DNA from: Acinetobacter sp. N54.MGS-139
GTDB lineage: Bacteria > Pseudomonadota > Gammaproteobacteria > Burkholderiales > Burkholderiaceae_F
Length of the DNA stretch: 23,873 nucleotides
NCBI GenBank assembly: GCA_000980495.1
Contig: LARN01000029.1
Location: 1 to 23,873 of the forward strand
Reading direction: 5' to 3'
The notes under the pieces are model-generated. The model worked only from the letters and a program-made list of their open reading frames with translations. It did not search any database and was not told where the DNA came from. A program made the translations under genes and the position numbers. This document shows, one piece after another, positions 14,792 through 22,990 of this stretch; the stretch's first letter is position 1; each line of letters opens with the position of its first letter.

Positions 14792-15922
14792 TTACTCGTT
14801 ACGGATTTGTCTTGTAACGGCTCTGAACTGTTCTTTGAATCCGACGTCATAAAGCGCAGAAAGGGCCGGCGGCTCAAAAGCAAAGATCTTAGAGATGTCT
14901 TTTTCTGCGTTCGAGATGCAGTCAGCTAAATCTGCGCCGATCTTCATCGTCATGAAGGTATTCAAAGAAATTTCGAAATTCAAAGCGGCTTTTTCACGGA
15001 TCTCTAAGAGTTCTTTTGTGCGCTTGTTTAAATGACGTGTGTAGAACTTAACGACTTCAAGAATCTCATGGTTGATCTTGACGTTGTTTTTAAGCGTGGC
15101 GCGCGCAGCGTCAGAAAGGTTAGGAGAGGTGAGTTTTTCTTCAGCTGTGTTGATTTGCTTAAAGGCTTCTTTTTCAATGCCGGCGACGCGCTTCATATAG
15201 ACTTTGCCGATCTGCTGCAAAGCACGGTCGACGGCTTCTAAATAAAGGCGGTTGCACATCATATAAAAACCGGCGTACGTCTTAGAGAGTTCTGGTGTCG
15301 GGTTTGATTCTCCGAGCTGAGACTCCAAGCGCTTTAACACTTGGCCTACGCAGTCAGCTACAGAAAGAATGGCGGCAAGGTTCTCGCCTTCGGCCGATTC
15401 AATCAGGCTTTCCAGCTGCTCGCGATCGATGCGAACGCCGCGTGTCTTCAAAGAATCCAGCGCTTTATCCAAAAGCACGACGATTTGTTTTTCGTCGTAT
15501 TCGATCTTGCTTTTGTAGCGGCTGATCTTGTCCTTTAAATTGCTTTGCGTGCTGTTAAGAATGTTCCAGGTCTTTTTCGGAGCCGCGATTAAATCTTTTT
15601 CCCATTCGAGGATTTGTTTTTGACGGCCGCGAATATCTTTACGGACATTTTTGACTAAGCCGAGAAGAGACATGACTTCATTATTGAACATCTCTTCGAA
15701 GCATTCGGAACAAATTCTGCGGGTCGCAGGTTCTTGATAGACATAACGGCGAATGAAGTTGCGGCCCTGAGGGTGAACTTCCTGCGCGATGAGTTCAACG
15801 CCTTTTTCGAGTTTCGGACGAAGGCCTGACCAGGTTTTCTCAAAAGTCTGAGAATGAAAAATAGCCCTTTCCATTGCCATGTAAAGAGGGTAGGTCACAA
15901 TCATACGAACCGGTGCAAGCAT
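14792..15922 (-). CDS. Hypothetical helical protein, family not recognised
   Basis: I do not recognise this 376-residue protein. It is rich in Lys, Glu and Leu and almost wholly predicted helical, with coiled-coil-like stretches around 88-165 and 240-330. It has no signal peptide and no strong membrane segment, though the first 23 residues are mildly hydrophobic. A CxxC pair (Cys71, Cys74 in RRICSEC) and the preceding HPQGRNFIRRY stretch are the most distinctive local features and might bind a metal or nucleic acid. The start at 15922 has only a weak, distant GGAAG; Met7 is an alternative. The gene stands alone, with a bidirectional terminator right after its stop. Codon use and frame length make it a real gene, but no function is assigned. 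Confidence 0.75.
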   Translation of the reverse strand: MLAPVRMIVTYPLYMAMERAIFHSQTFEKTWSGLRPKLEKGVELIAQEVHPQGRNFIRRYVYQEPATRRICSECFEEMFNNEVMSLLGLVKNVRKDIRGRQKQILEWEKDLIAAPKKTWNILNSTQSNLKDKISRYKSKIEYDEKQIVVLLDKALDSLKTRGVRIDREQLESLIESAEGENLAAILSVADCVGQVLKRLESQLGESNPTPELSKTYAGFYMMCNRLYLEAVDRALQQIGKVYMKRVAGIEKEAFKQINTAEEKLTSPNLSDAARATLKNNVKINHEILEVVKFYTRHLNKRTKELLEIREKAALNFEISLNTFMTMKIGADLADCISNAEKDISKIFAFEPPALSALYDVGFKEQFRAVTRQIRNE

Positions 15923-16111
15923 TCTTAATATTCTTCCGTTAAAGCTTTCAATTAGTCCATCGGGATTAATTTTCTTTATCTTAACTGATCAGTGTCTTAA
16001 ATTTCGGATGATAGCTATAAATCCTGAGGTGATGCACCAAATTGATTTACTCAGGCTATGGAAGGAAGCGTCGACAAGAATCGACTGACAGCATCCGATG
16101 AAAACGATGAA

Positions 16112-16130
16112 GGCCCCGGAAATCGGAGCC
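16112..16130 (-). terminator. Weak terminator of the DUF362 gene
   Basis: GGCCCCG (16112-16118) faces CGGAGCC (16124-16130). One position is a C-A mismatch on the plus strand but a G-U pair on the minus strand, so it folds better as RNA of the DUF362 gene, whose stop is 26 bases upstream. TT and a later TTTT follow. Confidence 0.4.
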
Positions 16131-16155
16131 CTCGTACTGCATCAATCGAAGAAAA

Positions 16156-17139
16156 TTAGTCGATTTCGATTAATTCATACTTTGTGTTGCCCATCTTGTG
16201 TTCTGCCATAGCGGAAAGCTGACGCAGACCGTGACGGGATTCCATTCTTTCAACCAAGTCATGGTTGTCTTTGGTATGAGAGTAAACCAAGTCAACACAA
16301 GCCTGATCGATGGCAAGAATGTCGGTAGAAGCCAAAATACCGATGTTGGCAATCGTCGGTTTAGCAGCAGAAAGGCCGGCGCAGTCACAGTCAACGGACA
16401 TGTTGCGCATGACGTTGATGTAAGTGATTCTCTTGCCGAAGTGGTCAATTGTGGCTTTGGCAGAGTCAGCCATCAATTCCATAAATCTTTCCTTGGCGGG
16501 CCAAGCATTCCAATCGGCAGGAGGTTCGCCTTCAACACCATGGACCTGACGTTTGCCGACTTGGCCGGAGGCGCACCCGATAGCGATGTTCTTCATGGAG
16601 CCGCCGAAGCCGCCCATGGCGTGACCCTTGAAGTGAGTCAGAACGAGCATGGAGTCATAGTTGAGAATATTCTTGCCCATGGCAACTTCTTTCAGATGGA
16701 AGCCGCCGTTGACAGGAAGATTCACGGACCCCTCTTCGTCCATGATGTCGACCGGGCAGAACGTCCAGCCGTTAACCTTTATGGTTTCACGGTGGCCTTC
16801 GGTTGTGTAGCGGTCGCCTTCATAGAGTGTGTTGGTTTCGACGATGTTGCTGTCAGGAATCGTTTCCTGAAGCGCTTTGACTAAGTCACGCGGAAGAATG
16901 TTCGGACCGTGTTTTTCACCAGTGTGAAGTTTGATCGCAACTCTACCGTAAATTTCGCTGTTGACAAGGTTGTAGAGCTTGATGAGGTGTTCAGCGTCAA
17001 TAATCGGCGAGAAGAAGACTTTCGCCGCAGATCCCTTGTATTTGCCGGGCTCAACACGTTTAGAACCGATAACGGGTGTGACGACCGGGGCGTCAATCAC
17101 TTTGCCGCAGCAGCAGGCATCAGTACAACAATCGCTCAC
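16156..17139 (-). CDS. DUF362-family protein lacking the ferredoxin insert
   Basis: This 327-residue protein matches the DUF362 family, whose members are usually annotated as Fe-S cluster proteins of unknown role. Family landmarks are AIKLHTGEKHGPNILPRDLV (about 68-87), the segment THFKGHAMGGFGGSMKNIAIGCASG (168-192), MSVDCDCAG and GILASTDILAIDQACVDLV near the C-terminus. Typical members carry two CxxCxxCxxxCP ferredoxin motifs after the GK..VHG segment. Here that insert is absent and the chain runs straight into the next conserved block. Instead the N-terminus begins SDCCTDACCCGK, with five cysteines in positions 4-11. The start is GTG at 17139, supported by AAGGAG seven bases upstream. It is a single gene divergent from the M20 operon. 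Confidence 0.85.
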   Translation of the reverse strand: MSDCCTDACCCGKVIDAPVVTPVIGSKRVEPGKYKGSAAKVFFSPIIDAEHLIKLYNLVNSEIYGRVAIKLHTGEKHGPNILPRDLVKALQETIPDSNIVETNTLYEGDRYTTEGHRETIKVNGWTFCPVDIMDEEGSVNLPVNGGFHLKEVAMGKNILNYDSMLVLTHFKGHAMGGFGGSMKNIAIGCASGQVGKRQVHGVEGEPPADWNAWPAKERFMELMADSAKATIDHFGKRITYINVMRNMSVDCDCAGLSAAKPTIANIGILASTDILAIDQACVDLVYSHTKDNHDLVERMESRHGLRQLSAMAEHKMGNTKYELIEID

Positions 17140-17408
17140 TTCTTATCTCCTTATTCGCTAGAAAGTTTTTCGGATATAACCTACTAATAATAGAACGTTT
17201 CAAACAGTGCAGTTTGTCTATTTTTGAGGCTAAAAGGACAATCCTGAGCCGCGTCCCAAGTATCAGTTACGTATTCTCAATAGCCCGAGAGTGGTGAATT
17301 TCCCGAAAAAACCATGAGTATCAGGAAAGATGCATAAAAATTGCACATCGGAGGCCGCTCCTGAGGGGTAAAATATATGGAAAAGCAAAAACCCAACTGA
17401 GGAGAAAA

Positions 17409-19106
17409 ATGCGCATTCGAACACTCTCTTTACTTACTGTCATGTCGGCTGTTTCCTTGTCAGCTATGGCTGCGGCTCCGACAGTCAGTCCGGAAGCAAA
17501 AAAAGCCGCCGACATGATTAACGCCGATGCTCCGATGCAGAAAATGCTGACTGAGCTTACAAGTCCGCAGGGGCAAAAGTGGCGTTTCAACACACAAATG
17601 GAAATCGTTCGCATTGCTTCGCCATCCCGATCTGAAATGAGACGCCAGCAGGAGCTGATGCGCCGGTTCACAGAAGAGTGGCGCTTTCCGTCGGCTCAAG
17701 TCATGACTCGGACGGACGGCATTATCAAAGGTGCCGGCCTTCAAAAAGTTGACGGACTGCCGGTCTATAACGCCTGCGTCAGAATTCCGGGAACGTATTC
17801 TCAGCAAAAAGATGCTCAGTCATACAAGGGCCAGTTCCCGAAAGTCCTTTTAGAAGGTCACATTGACACGGTCAATCCGGCAGAGCTTCCGCCGGCTTCT
17901 GCCCCCTATGTTCCGGTCAAACTCCAAAAGGCAACTGACGCATTGGTCAAGACTAAAGCAGAACTTGCCGCTTTGCCGGATGAACTGCACTTCGATAAAG
18001 ATGGAAAGATTATTGAAGACGCCAACTACAAAAAAGCCTATCAGCGCTACAACGATTACGAGGACGCTTTGGCTCGCGGCGCTCTGAGAATCTATGTTCC
18101 GGGTTACAACGACGCGATGATTAACACAGCGGCTGTCATGCAGGCAGCCTACATGCTCAACAAATATAAGATCAAGCCGGTTTACGACATTTGGGTTTGC
18201 GGTACTACGGGCGAAGAGGGCAAAGGCAATCTTTGCGGCATGAAACAGCTTTACGGTTATAACCAAGACACCGGAAAAGGCAACAATGCCCTTAATTTTG
18301 TTGCCAACTTCGGAGCTGACAGTACGTCTCCCGGTTCCGGAACGGTTAATTACTTGGGTTCTTATCGGTTTGAAATCAAGTATTCAGAACCGGCGGGCAT
18401 AAAGGTCGGTGCGAAACAGCCGTCTGCTTTAATGGCGATGAACCGGGCCATTGAAATGATTTCCAATCTGAAGACTCCTTACGACTTGGACAAAAAAGCG
18501 GAAAGAACCACATACACGGTCGGTGTAGGTTCCTGCACTCCGGCGCCGGAAGGTGAGCGAAGCAGGGAGTGCACGCTTCTTGTCGATATGAGAAGCCCGA
18601 CGCCCGGACCTCTGAAAGACATTCGCAGTAAGATCGAACCCGCTTTCACAAATGCCCTTCAACAAGAAAACGCGAAGTACGGCCTGAAGAACGGCGACGC
18701 CAAAGCCGTGAAGATGGAACTGGTCTGGTTCGGCGATCGCCCTGCGCATAAACGCAAGAATTATGATGATCCAGCCATGCAGGCATTTTGGCAGTCTGCT
18801 CGCACGGCAGGTATTGATATCCGCGAAAAACTCAACGAACGAGCGGTTTCGCTGAATGACAACGTGCCGGCAGCGGTCGGCGTTCCGACAGTGAACTTTA
18901 ACGTCGGCACAAATGCCGGCGGTGGCGGCGGACATGCTTGGTACGAATGGGGTATCCCCGGAAACGGTCAGGATGAAGGCAAGCGGGTTTACCGCATGAT
19001 TTTGATGGGCCTCATGGCGGCCGGGTACCACACCTCTGACGGTAAGGTCGTTCCGCCGCTGGTGTCCCCTAAAGCCAATCGCACAACCGAAGAGCTGTAT
19101 AAATAG
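17409..19106 (+). CDS. Exported M20-family metallopeptidase with histidine-less lid domain
   Basis: This 565-residue periplasmic dinuclear-metal peptidase has a signal peptide (1-22, cleavage near AMA-AAP). Expected M20 ligands are present: His151-x-Asp153 in GHIDTV, bridging Asp235 in YNDAMIN, the base/ligand pair Glu269-Glu270 in TTGEEG, Asp304 and His509 in GGGHAWYEWG. Residues 156-230 are an extra charged, helical insertion between His151 and Asp235. The lid domain (about 317-400) keeps its fold pattern (YRFEIKY, then VDMRSP). Its GxGGHS motif is replaced by SEPAG, its GG..N.I motif by a segment flanked by Cys376 and Cys388, and it has no histidine at all. GAGGAG lies upstream of the ATG. 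The AGGAGG of the next gene starts 1 base after this stop and its ATG is 10 bases away. The substrate is unknown. Confidence 0.88.
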   Translation: MRIRTLSLLTVMSAVSLSAMAAAPTVSPEAKKAADMINADAPMQKMLTELTSPQGQKWRFNTQMEIVRIASPSRSEMRRQQELMRRFTEEWRFPSAQVMTRTDGIIKGAGLQKVDGLPVYNACVRIPGTYSQQKDAQSYKGQFPKVLLEGHIDTVNPAELPPASAPYVPVKLQKATDALVKTKAELAALPDELHFDKDGKIIEDANYKKAYQRYNDYEDALARGALRIYVPGYNDAMINTAAVMQAAYMLNKYKIKPVYDIWVCGTTGEEGKGNLCGMKQLYGYNQDTGKGNNALNFVANFGADSTSPGSGTVNYLGSYRFEIKYSEPAGIKVGAKQPSALMAMNRAIEMISNLKTPYDLDKKAERTTYTVGVGSCTPAPEGERSRECTLLVDMRSPTPGPLKDIRSKIEPAFTNALQQENAKYGLKNGDAKAVKMELVWFGDRPAHKRKNYDDPAMQAFWQSARTAGIDIREKLNERAVSLNDNVPAAVGVPTVNFNVGTNAGGGGGHAWYEWGIPGNGQDEGKRVYRMILMGLMAAGYHTSDGKVVPPLVSPKANRTTEELYK

Positions 19107-19116
19107 GAGGCAGAAA

Positions 19117-19518
19117 ATGAATAAATTATTAGCAGCGTTGGTTTGCGCCTTTGCAGCATCGGCAGTTTCAGCGGCAACTTATGAAGTCTTCATTACCGGT
19201 CCCGGCGGTCACTCTAACGGCAACTACGGCAACACCAATGCCGTTCACGCCGGAAGCCGAGCAGTGCTTGAACTTGAAAAAGCGCTGCCTTGTGCCGTAG
19301 TTACCGACTTTAAAGGCGGTGCAACCGTGAATGCGATTGCCGGAGATGCAGCCTTTAAAGTCAACACGGCGATGTGCAAGACACCCGAGGCCGACAACAG
19401 AGTCTTAATCGAAAAAGCAGTCAAAGCCGGTGTCGATAAAGAAAACTCTTTCAGAGGAGTAAAGGCCGGCGACTTGGTCAGAGGATTCCCAGCTGAAATC
19501 CAATTTAAAATTAAATAA
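19117..19518 (+). CDS. Exported stand-alone M20 dimerisation (lid) domain protein
   Basis: This 133-residue protein has a signal peptide (1-19, cleavage after VSA). The mature chain reads as a complete M20 dimerisation domain with no catalytic domain attached: YEVFITGPGGHSNGNYGNTN starts it (22-41, His32), a helix AVHAGSRAVLELEKALP follows, then KGGATVNAIAGDAAFKV (66-82, Asn72) and a last helix. In ordinary M20 enzymes the histidine of this domain reaches into the partner subunit's active site. Cys59 and Cys87 could form a disulfide. It is translated right after the M20 peptidase (10-base gap, strong AGGAGG site), whose own lid lacks this histidine. I infer that it supplies the lid in trans or regulates the peptidase. 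It could also be an independent binding protein. A strong hairpin ends the operon. Confidence 0.8.
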   Translation: MNKLLAALVCAFAASAVSAATYEVFITGPGGHSNGNYGNTNAVHAGSRAVLELEKALPCAVVTDFKGGATVNAIAGDAAFKVNTAMCKTPEADNRVLIEKAVKAGVDKENSFRGVKAGDLVRGFPAEIQFKIK

Positions 19519-19537
19519 ATCAAACAATTAGATATGT

Positions 19538-19566
19538 TTTCAGTCCGCCCTTATGGCGGACTGAAA
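19538..19566 (+). terminator. Strong terminator of the M20 operon
   Basis: TTTCAGTCCGCC (19538-19549) and GGCGGACTGAAA (19555-19566) form a perfect 12-bp stem with a 5-base loop, 20 bases after the stop codon. The trailing sequence is TGTTTCTG, a modest T-rich tail. Confidence 0.8.
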
Positions 19567-19643
19567 TGTTTCTGCGGCAAGAAATCTGCTGTTGTGTTGA
19601 TTAGAATACAAAACAGCTATTAATAATTAGAAGAGGAAATGCG

Positions 19644-20339
19644 GTGAAAGCCATTGTTCTCAGCAGCGGCGGTGTTGACAGCACGACATGTCTTGCCATG
19701 GCCGTCCATGAATTAGGCAAAGAAAACGTCGTCACTCTGTCCTTTGAATACGGACAGAGACATTCCAAAGAATTAGATAGCGCTCAGAAAGTCGCGGATT
19801 ATTACGGTGTCAGACACGTTGTTTTTAATCTGACTCAGATCTTTTCTTTCAGCAACTGTTCGCTGTTATCCAACAGTACAGAAAAGCCCGTCCATGAAAG
19901 TTATGCCGATCAGATTGCTAAAAACGGCGAGGGCAAAGTTTCTACATACGTGCCGTTTAGAAACGGTTTAATGCTTTCTGCCGGGGCAGCTTTAGCTCAA
20001 TCCTTGTTTCCCGAAGAGAAATGCGAAATCTGGATCGGAGCGCACGCTGATGATGCAGCGGGCAACGCTTATGCCGATTGTTCTGTAGGTTTCAATAATG
20101 CCATGGATCAAGCGATCAACATCGGAACTTACGGTCTGGTTTCACTTCGTGCTCCGTTGAACCGCTGGAACAAAGCACAGGTCGTGGCCAAGGGCTTGGA
20201 GTTAAAGGTTCCCTATAAATTAACCTGGTCCTGCTATGACGGCGGCGAGAAGGCCTGCGGAGAATGCGGCACCTGCATTGACCGCAAAGCCGCATTTGAA
20301 GCCAACGGTGTTAAAGATCCTATCGAATACTTCAAATGA
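19644..20339 (+). CDS. queC: 7-cyano-7-deazaguanine synthase
   Basis: This 231-residue ATP-dependent enzyme converts 7-carboxy-7-deazaguanine to preQ0 in queuosine biosynthesis. The PP-loop SSGGVDST is at 7-14, and the zinc-binding cysteines are Cys197, Cys205, Cys208 and Cys211 in the C-terminal SCYDGGEKACGECGTC stretch. PFRNGLMLS (104-112) and GAHADDAAG (132-140) are also typical. The start is GTG at 19644, with AAGAGGA ending 6 bases upstream; an ATG at 19639 is out of frame and closes at once. No queD, queE or queF is adjacent and no preQ1 riboswitch-like element is seen in the 125-base leader. The EamA transporter gene overlaps its stop by four bases (ATGA), so the two are translated together. 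Confidence 0.96.
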   Translation: MKAIVLSSGGVDSTTCLAMAVHELGKENVVTLSFEYGQRHSKELDSAQKVADYYGVRHVVFNLTQIFSFSNCSLLSNSTEKPVHESYADQIAKNGEGKVSTYVPFRNGLMLSAGAALAQSLFPEEKCEIWIGAHADDAAGNAYADCSVGFNNAMDQAINIGTYGLVSLRAPLNRWNKAQVVAKGLELKVPYKLTWSCYDGGEKACGECGTCIDRKAAFEANGVKDPIEYFK

Positions 20340-21211
20340 ATGCTATAGCACTTGCCCTGGTTCTCTTCGCGGCCGTATTGCATGCTTCTTGGAACTTCGT
20401 TTCTAAGAAGAGCGGAGGAGGGTCATCTTTCGTTCTGCTTTACGAGACCTTTGCCTTTTTGATTTACATGCCGCTTTTATATTTAGTGGACTTCAAAAGG
20501 CTTTTGTCTCTTCCGCTGGAGCTTTGGCTGCTGATTATTCTCAGCGCAGTGCTTCATGTCATTTACACGATTGTTCTTCAGACGGGCTATCGGAAGGCAG
20601 ATTATTCCGTTGTTTATCCGACCGCCAGGGGTACCGGTCCCGCGTTTACGGTTTTAGTCGCGGTTTTTCTCTTCGGAGAAAAACTCGCACCGCTCGGATT
20701 TGCCGGAATTGTCTGCGTGCTTTTAGGCATTGTGCTTCTCGCAATGCCGGGTAAAGACAAGCAGCTTAAGAGTTCGTTATCCGAAGGATTTTTCTGGGGT
20801 GTATTGACCGGAGTGTTTATTGCTTCTTATTCCAGTTTGGACGGGTTTGCGATCCAGCTCATCGGACTGACACCTCTGATGTATTACGTGCCGGGAATGG
20901 CTGTCAGACTTCTGCTTCTCGGGCCTGGAATTCTTTCTAAGAAATCGGGCCGGGAAAGTTTTAAAGAAGACATCAAGAAGCGCTGGAAATATGCACTTTA
21001 CATCGGCATTGCGCATCCGGCCGCATATCTTTTGGTTTTGTTTGCCTTGCTCTACGCACCGCTCGCATATGTCGCACCAACCCGAGAGGTTTCCATGATG
21101 CTGGCCTTATTTATAGGGGCAAAAGCCCTTCATGAAAAGGTCACGCCTTTAAAGACGGCGGGTGTTCTTGCTATGATGACAGGAGTCATCTTGATTTCGC
21201 TGGCGCGCTGA
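20336..21211 (+). CDS. EamA-family (DMT superfamily) transporter
   Basis: This 291-residue inner-membrane protein has about ten hydrophobic segments arranged as two EamA repeats. The first repeat ends around ARGTGPAFTVLVAVFLFGEKL (98-118) and the second around APTREVSMMLALFIGAKALHEK (246-267), the usual conserved helix ends before each repeat's last span. The second half begins after a short charged loop (GKDKQLKSSLSEG). Family members export amino acids, nucleobases and other metabolites, so the cargo is open. The start codon overlaps the queC stop by four bases, so the two are translationally coupled and a role with 7-deazapurines or queuosine precursors is possible, though unproven. The FGGY kinase gene begins 79 bases downstream. 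Confidence 0.88.
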   Translation: MNAIALALVLFAAVLHASWNFVSKKSGGGSSFVLLYETFAFLIYMPLLYLVDFKRLLSLPLELWLLIILSAVLHVIYTIVLQTGYRKADYSVVYPTARGTGPAFTVLVAVFLFGEKLAPLGFAGIVCVLLGIVLLAMPGKDKQLKSSLSEGFFWGVLTGVFIASYSSLDGFAIQLIGLTPLMYYVPGMAVRLLLLGPGILSKKSGRESFKEDIKKRWKYALYIGIAHPAAYLLVLFALLYAPLAYVAPTREVSMMLALFIGAKALHEKVTPLKTAGVLAMMTGVILISLAR

Positions 21212-21217
21212 GCCTGA

Positions 21218-21274
21218 ATGCTTTGGAAAGAATTGACCGCCGCGCTGACGGACTTATTTAGAAAACGAAATTAA
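21218..21274 (+). CDS. Possible 18-codon ORF between transporter and kinase
   Basis: ATG at 21218 opens an 18-codon frame (MLWKELTAALTDLFRKRN) ending in TAA at 21272-21274, 16 bases before the kinase ATG. The peptide would be amphipathic and basic at its end. No ribosome-binding site is evident and such a frame can arise by chance, so this is a weak call. Confidence 0.15.
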   Translation: MLWKELTAALTDLFRKRN

Positions 21275-21290
21275 TAAGAAGGAGTCTGTA

Positions 21291-22856
21291 ATGTCCAAAC
21301 TTTACTTAGGCTTTGATGCGGGTACTCAGAGCGTTAAGGTATCTGTCTATGACGAGAATCTCAAGAGCATCACTTCTCAGAGTCTGCCCACCATTCTTCG
21401 TTATCCGCACGCAGGCTGGGTTGAAATGGACCTGGATGAGTTTTTGGACATTACTGTTCGCTGCATTAAGCGCTGTGTCGATGACATCAAAGCCCTCGGC
21501 TACGATCCCAAAGATGTTCGCGCAGTGATGGGCGACGGCATTATCTGCGGTATCGCCGGTGTGAACGAAGAAGGCGACGCGATCACGCCCTATATTAATT
21601 ACCTCGATACCCGTACGGATGATGACGTTCGTTTCATCAACGACTTGAATCTGGACATCTGGGTCAAAGAAACCGGAAATCCGGAAGCCTGCACGATGTT
21701 CCCGGCGATGTTTGCCCGCTGGTTCCTGAAAAACAACACCAAATTCCAACAGCAGGGCGTTAAGTTCATGCACAACGCTCCGTACATTCTTTCTCACTTG
21801 GCCGGATTAAAAGGCAAAGATGCCTTCATCGACTGGGGCGCCATGTCCGGCTGGGGCTTGGGCTATAACGTCATGAAGAAAGAATGGTCCAAGGAACAGC
21901 TGGACATTCTCGGCATCAGCGAAAAATACATGCCGCGTATTCTGAAGCCTTGGGACATTATCGGCGGCCTCACCCAGGCAATGTCTGAAAAGACCGGCTT
22001 GCCCGAAGGTACGCCGATTTGTGCCGGCGCCGGCGACACGATGCAGTCCATGATCGGCTGCGGTAACTATGAAGCAGGCAAGGGCGTGGACGTTGCAGGT
22101 ACCTGCGCGATGTTCTGTGTTTCGACTAAGGGCATCATTCCGGAGTTAAGTAAGAAGGGCAACAACCTCATCTTCAATTCCGGATCACTTCCCGACACCT
22201 ATTTCTATTGGGGCACGATTCGTACCGGCGGCTTGGCACTTCGCTGGTTTAAGGACAATGTCTGCCACAAGGCCAATGACGCGGTTTACTACAACGATTT
22301 GAATGATCGTGCCGCTCAGGTTCCGGTGGGCTCCAACGGTGTTTTATTCCTTCCGTACCTTACAGGCGGTCAGGACATTAACAACAAGAAGTGCGGCTGC
22401 TTCTTGGGCTTGACGCTCGATGACGATCAGTCTGTGATGTGGCGTTCGGTTTTGGAATCTATCGGCTTTGACTACATGGAAATTTGCGGTCTATACCGCT
22501 CTGCCGGTGTCGATCTCCAGCGATTGACCGTGGCTGAAGGCGGAAGCCGCAGCTCGCTCTGGAACCAAATCAAGTCCGACATGCTCGACGCCGAAGTCGT
22601 CCGTTATAAGAACGCAGGCGGAGCAGTTGTGACAAACTGCATCTTTGCGGCTTACGCCGTTAAAGACGTTCCGGAAATCATTCCCGAACTTTCGAAGATT
22701 CTACAGATCGATCAGTCTTACCAACCGCGCGCAGAAAACACCAAACTATATCGAGATCTCTTAAATCTCCAGCGCAAGCTGATTGACGTCGATATGGCGC
22801 CGGCATTTGCCACTCTGTGGAATATGAAGAAGATCTTGCCGCAGAAACAAAACTAA
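21291..22856 (+). CDS. FGGY-family carbohydrate kinase (xylulokinase-like)
   Basis: This 521-residue cytoplasmic sugar kinase has two actin-like ATPase domains. The phosphate loop GFDAGTQSVK is at 7-16 (Asp9), and the catalytic base is Asp249 in GAGDTMQSMIGCG. DVAGTCAMF and the C-terminal AEGGSRSSLWNQIKSDML (about 427-444) match the FGGY second signature. D-xylulose is the nearest familiar substrate type, but FGGY specificity cannot be read safely from sequence. No sugar isomerase, transporter operon or sugar-responsive regulator is adjacent. The ATG at 21291 has AAGGAG upstream. An intrinsic terminator follows at 22885. Confidence 0.85.
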   Translation: MSKLYLGFDAGTQSVKVSVYDENLKSITSQSLPTILRYPHAGWVEMDLDEFLDITVRCIKRCVDDIKALGYDPKDVRAVMGDGIICGIAGVNEEGDAITPYINYLDTRTDDDVRFINDLNLDIWVKETGNPEACTMFPAMFARWFLKNNTKFQQQGVKFMHNAPYILSHLAGLKGKDAFIDWGAMSGWGLGYNVMKKEWSKEQLDILGISEKYMPRILKPWDIIGGLTQAMSEKTGLPEGTPICAGAGDTMQSMIGCGNYEAGKGVDVAGTCAMFCVSTKGIIPELSKKGNNLIFNSGSLPDTYFYWGTIRTGGLALRWFKDNVCHKANDAVYYNDLNDRAAQVPVGSNGVLFLPYLTGGQDINNKKCGCFLGLTLDDDQSVMWRSVLESIGFDYMEICGLYRSAGVDLQRLTVAEGGSRSSLWNQIKSDMLDAEVVRYKNAGGAVVTNCIFAAYAVKDVPEIIPELSKILQIDQSYQPRAENTKLYRDLLNLQRKLIDVDMAPAFATLWNMKKILPQKQN

Positions 22857-22884
22857 GCAGAAGATCAGCTTCCACAAGTTAATG

Positions 22885-22914
22885 AGAGGACGACTAAAAA
22901 CCGTCCTCTTTTTT
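22885..22914 (+). terminator. Intrinsic terminator of the FGGY kinase gene
   Basis: AGAGGACG (22885-22892) pairs with CGTCCTCT (22902-22909) and runs into six Ts (22909-22914). It starts 29 bases after the kinase stop. Confidence 0.92.
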
Positions 22915-22990
22915 CTGTCGCTCAGTTTATATGACAGTTATAGTGGCGCAAACAAGTGTACAATAAAATCCGAAGTTTGAGGAAATGAAT

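Noticed and set aside
15984..15993. Perfect 10-bp palindrome ACTGATCAGT upstream of the unrecognised helical gene
   Set aside because: It is too short and isolated to call an operator, with no second copy or flanking symmetry.
16198..16884. A 228-codon plus-strand frame opposite the DUF362 gene
   Set aside because: It is antisense to conserved DUF362 motifs and has no ribosome-binding site.
19567..19643. Possible preQ1 riboswitch in the queC leader
   Set aside because: No preQ1-I type hairpin with an A-rich tail and pairing to the loop was found in the short leader.
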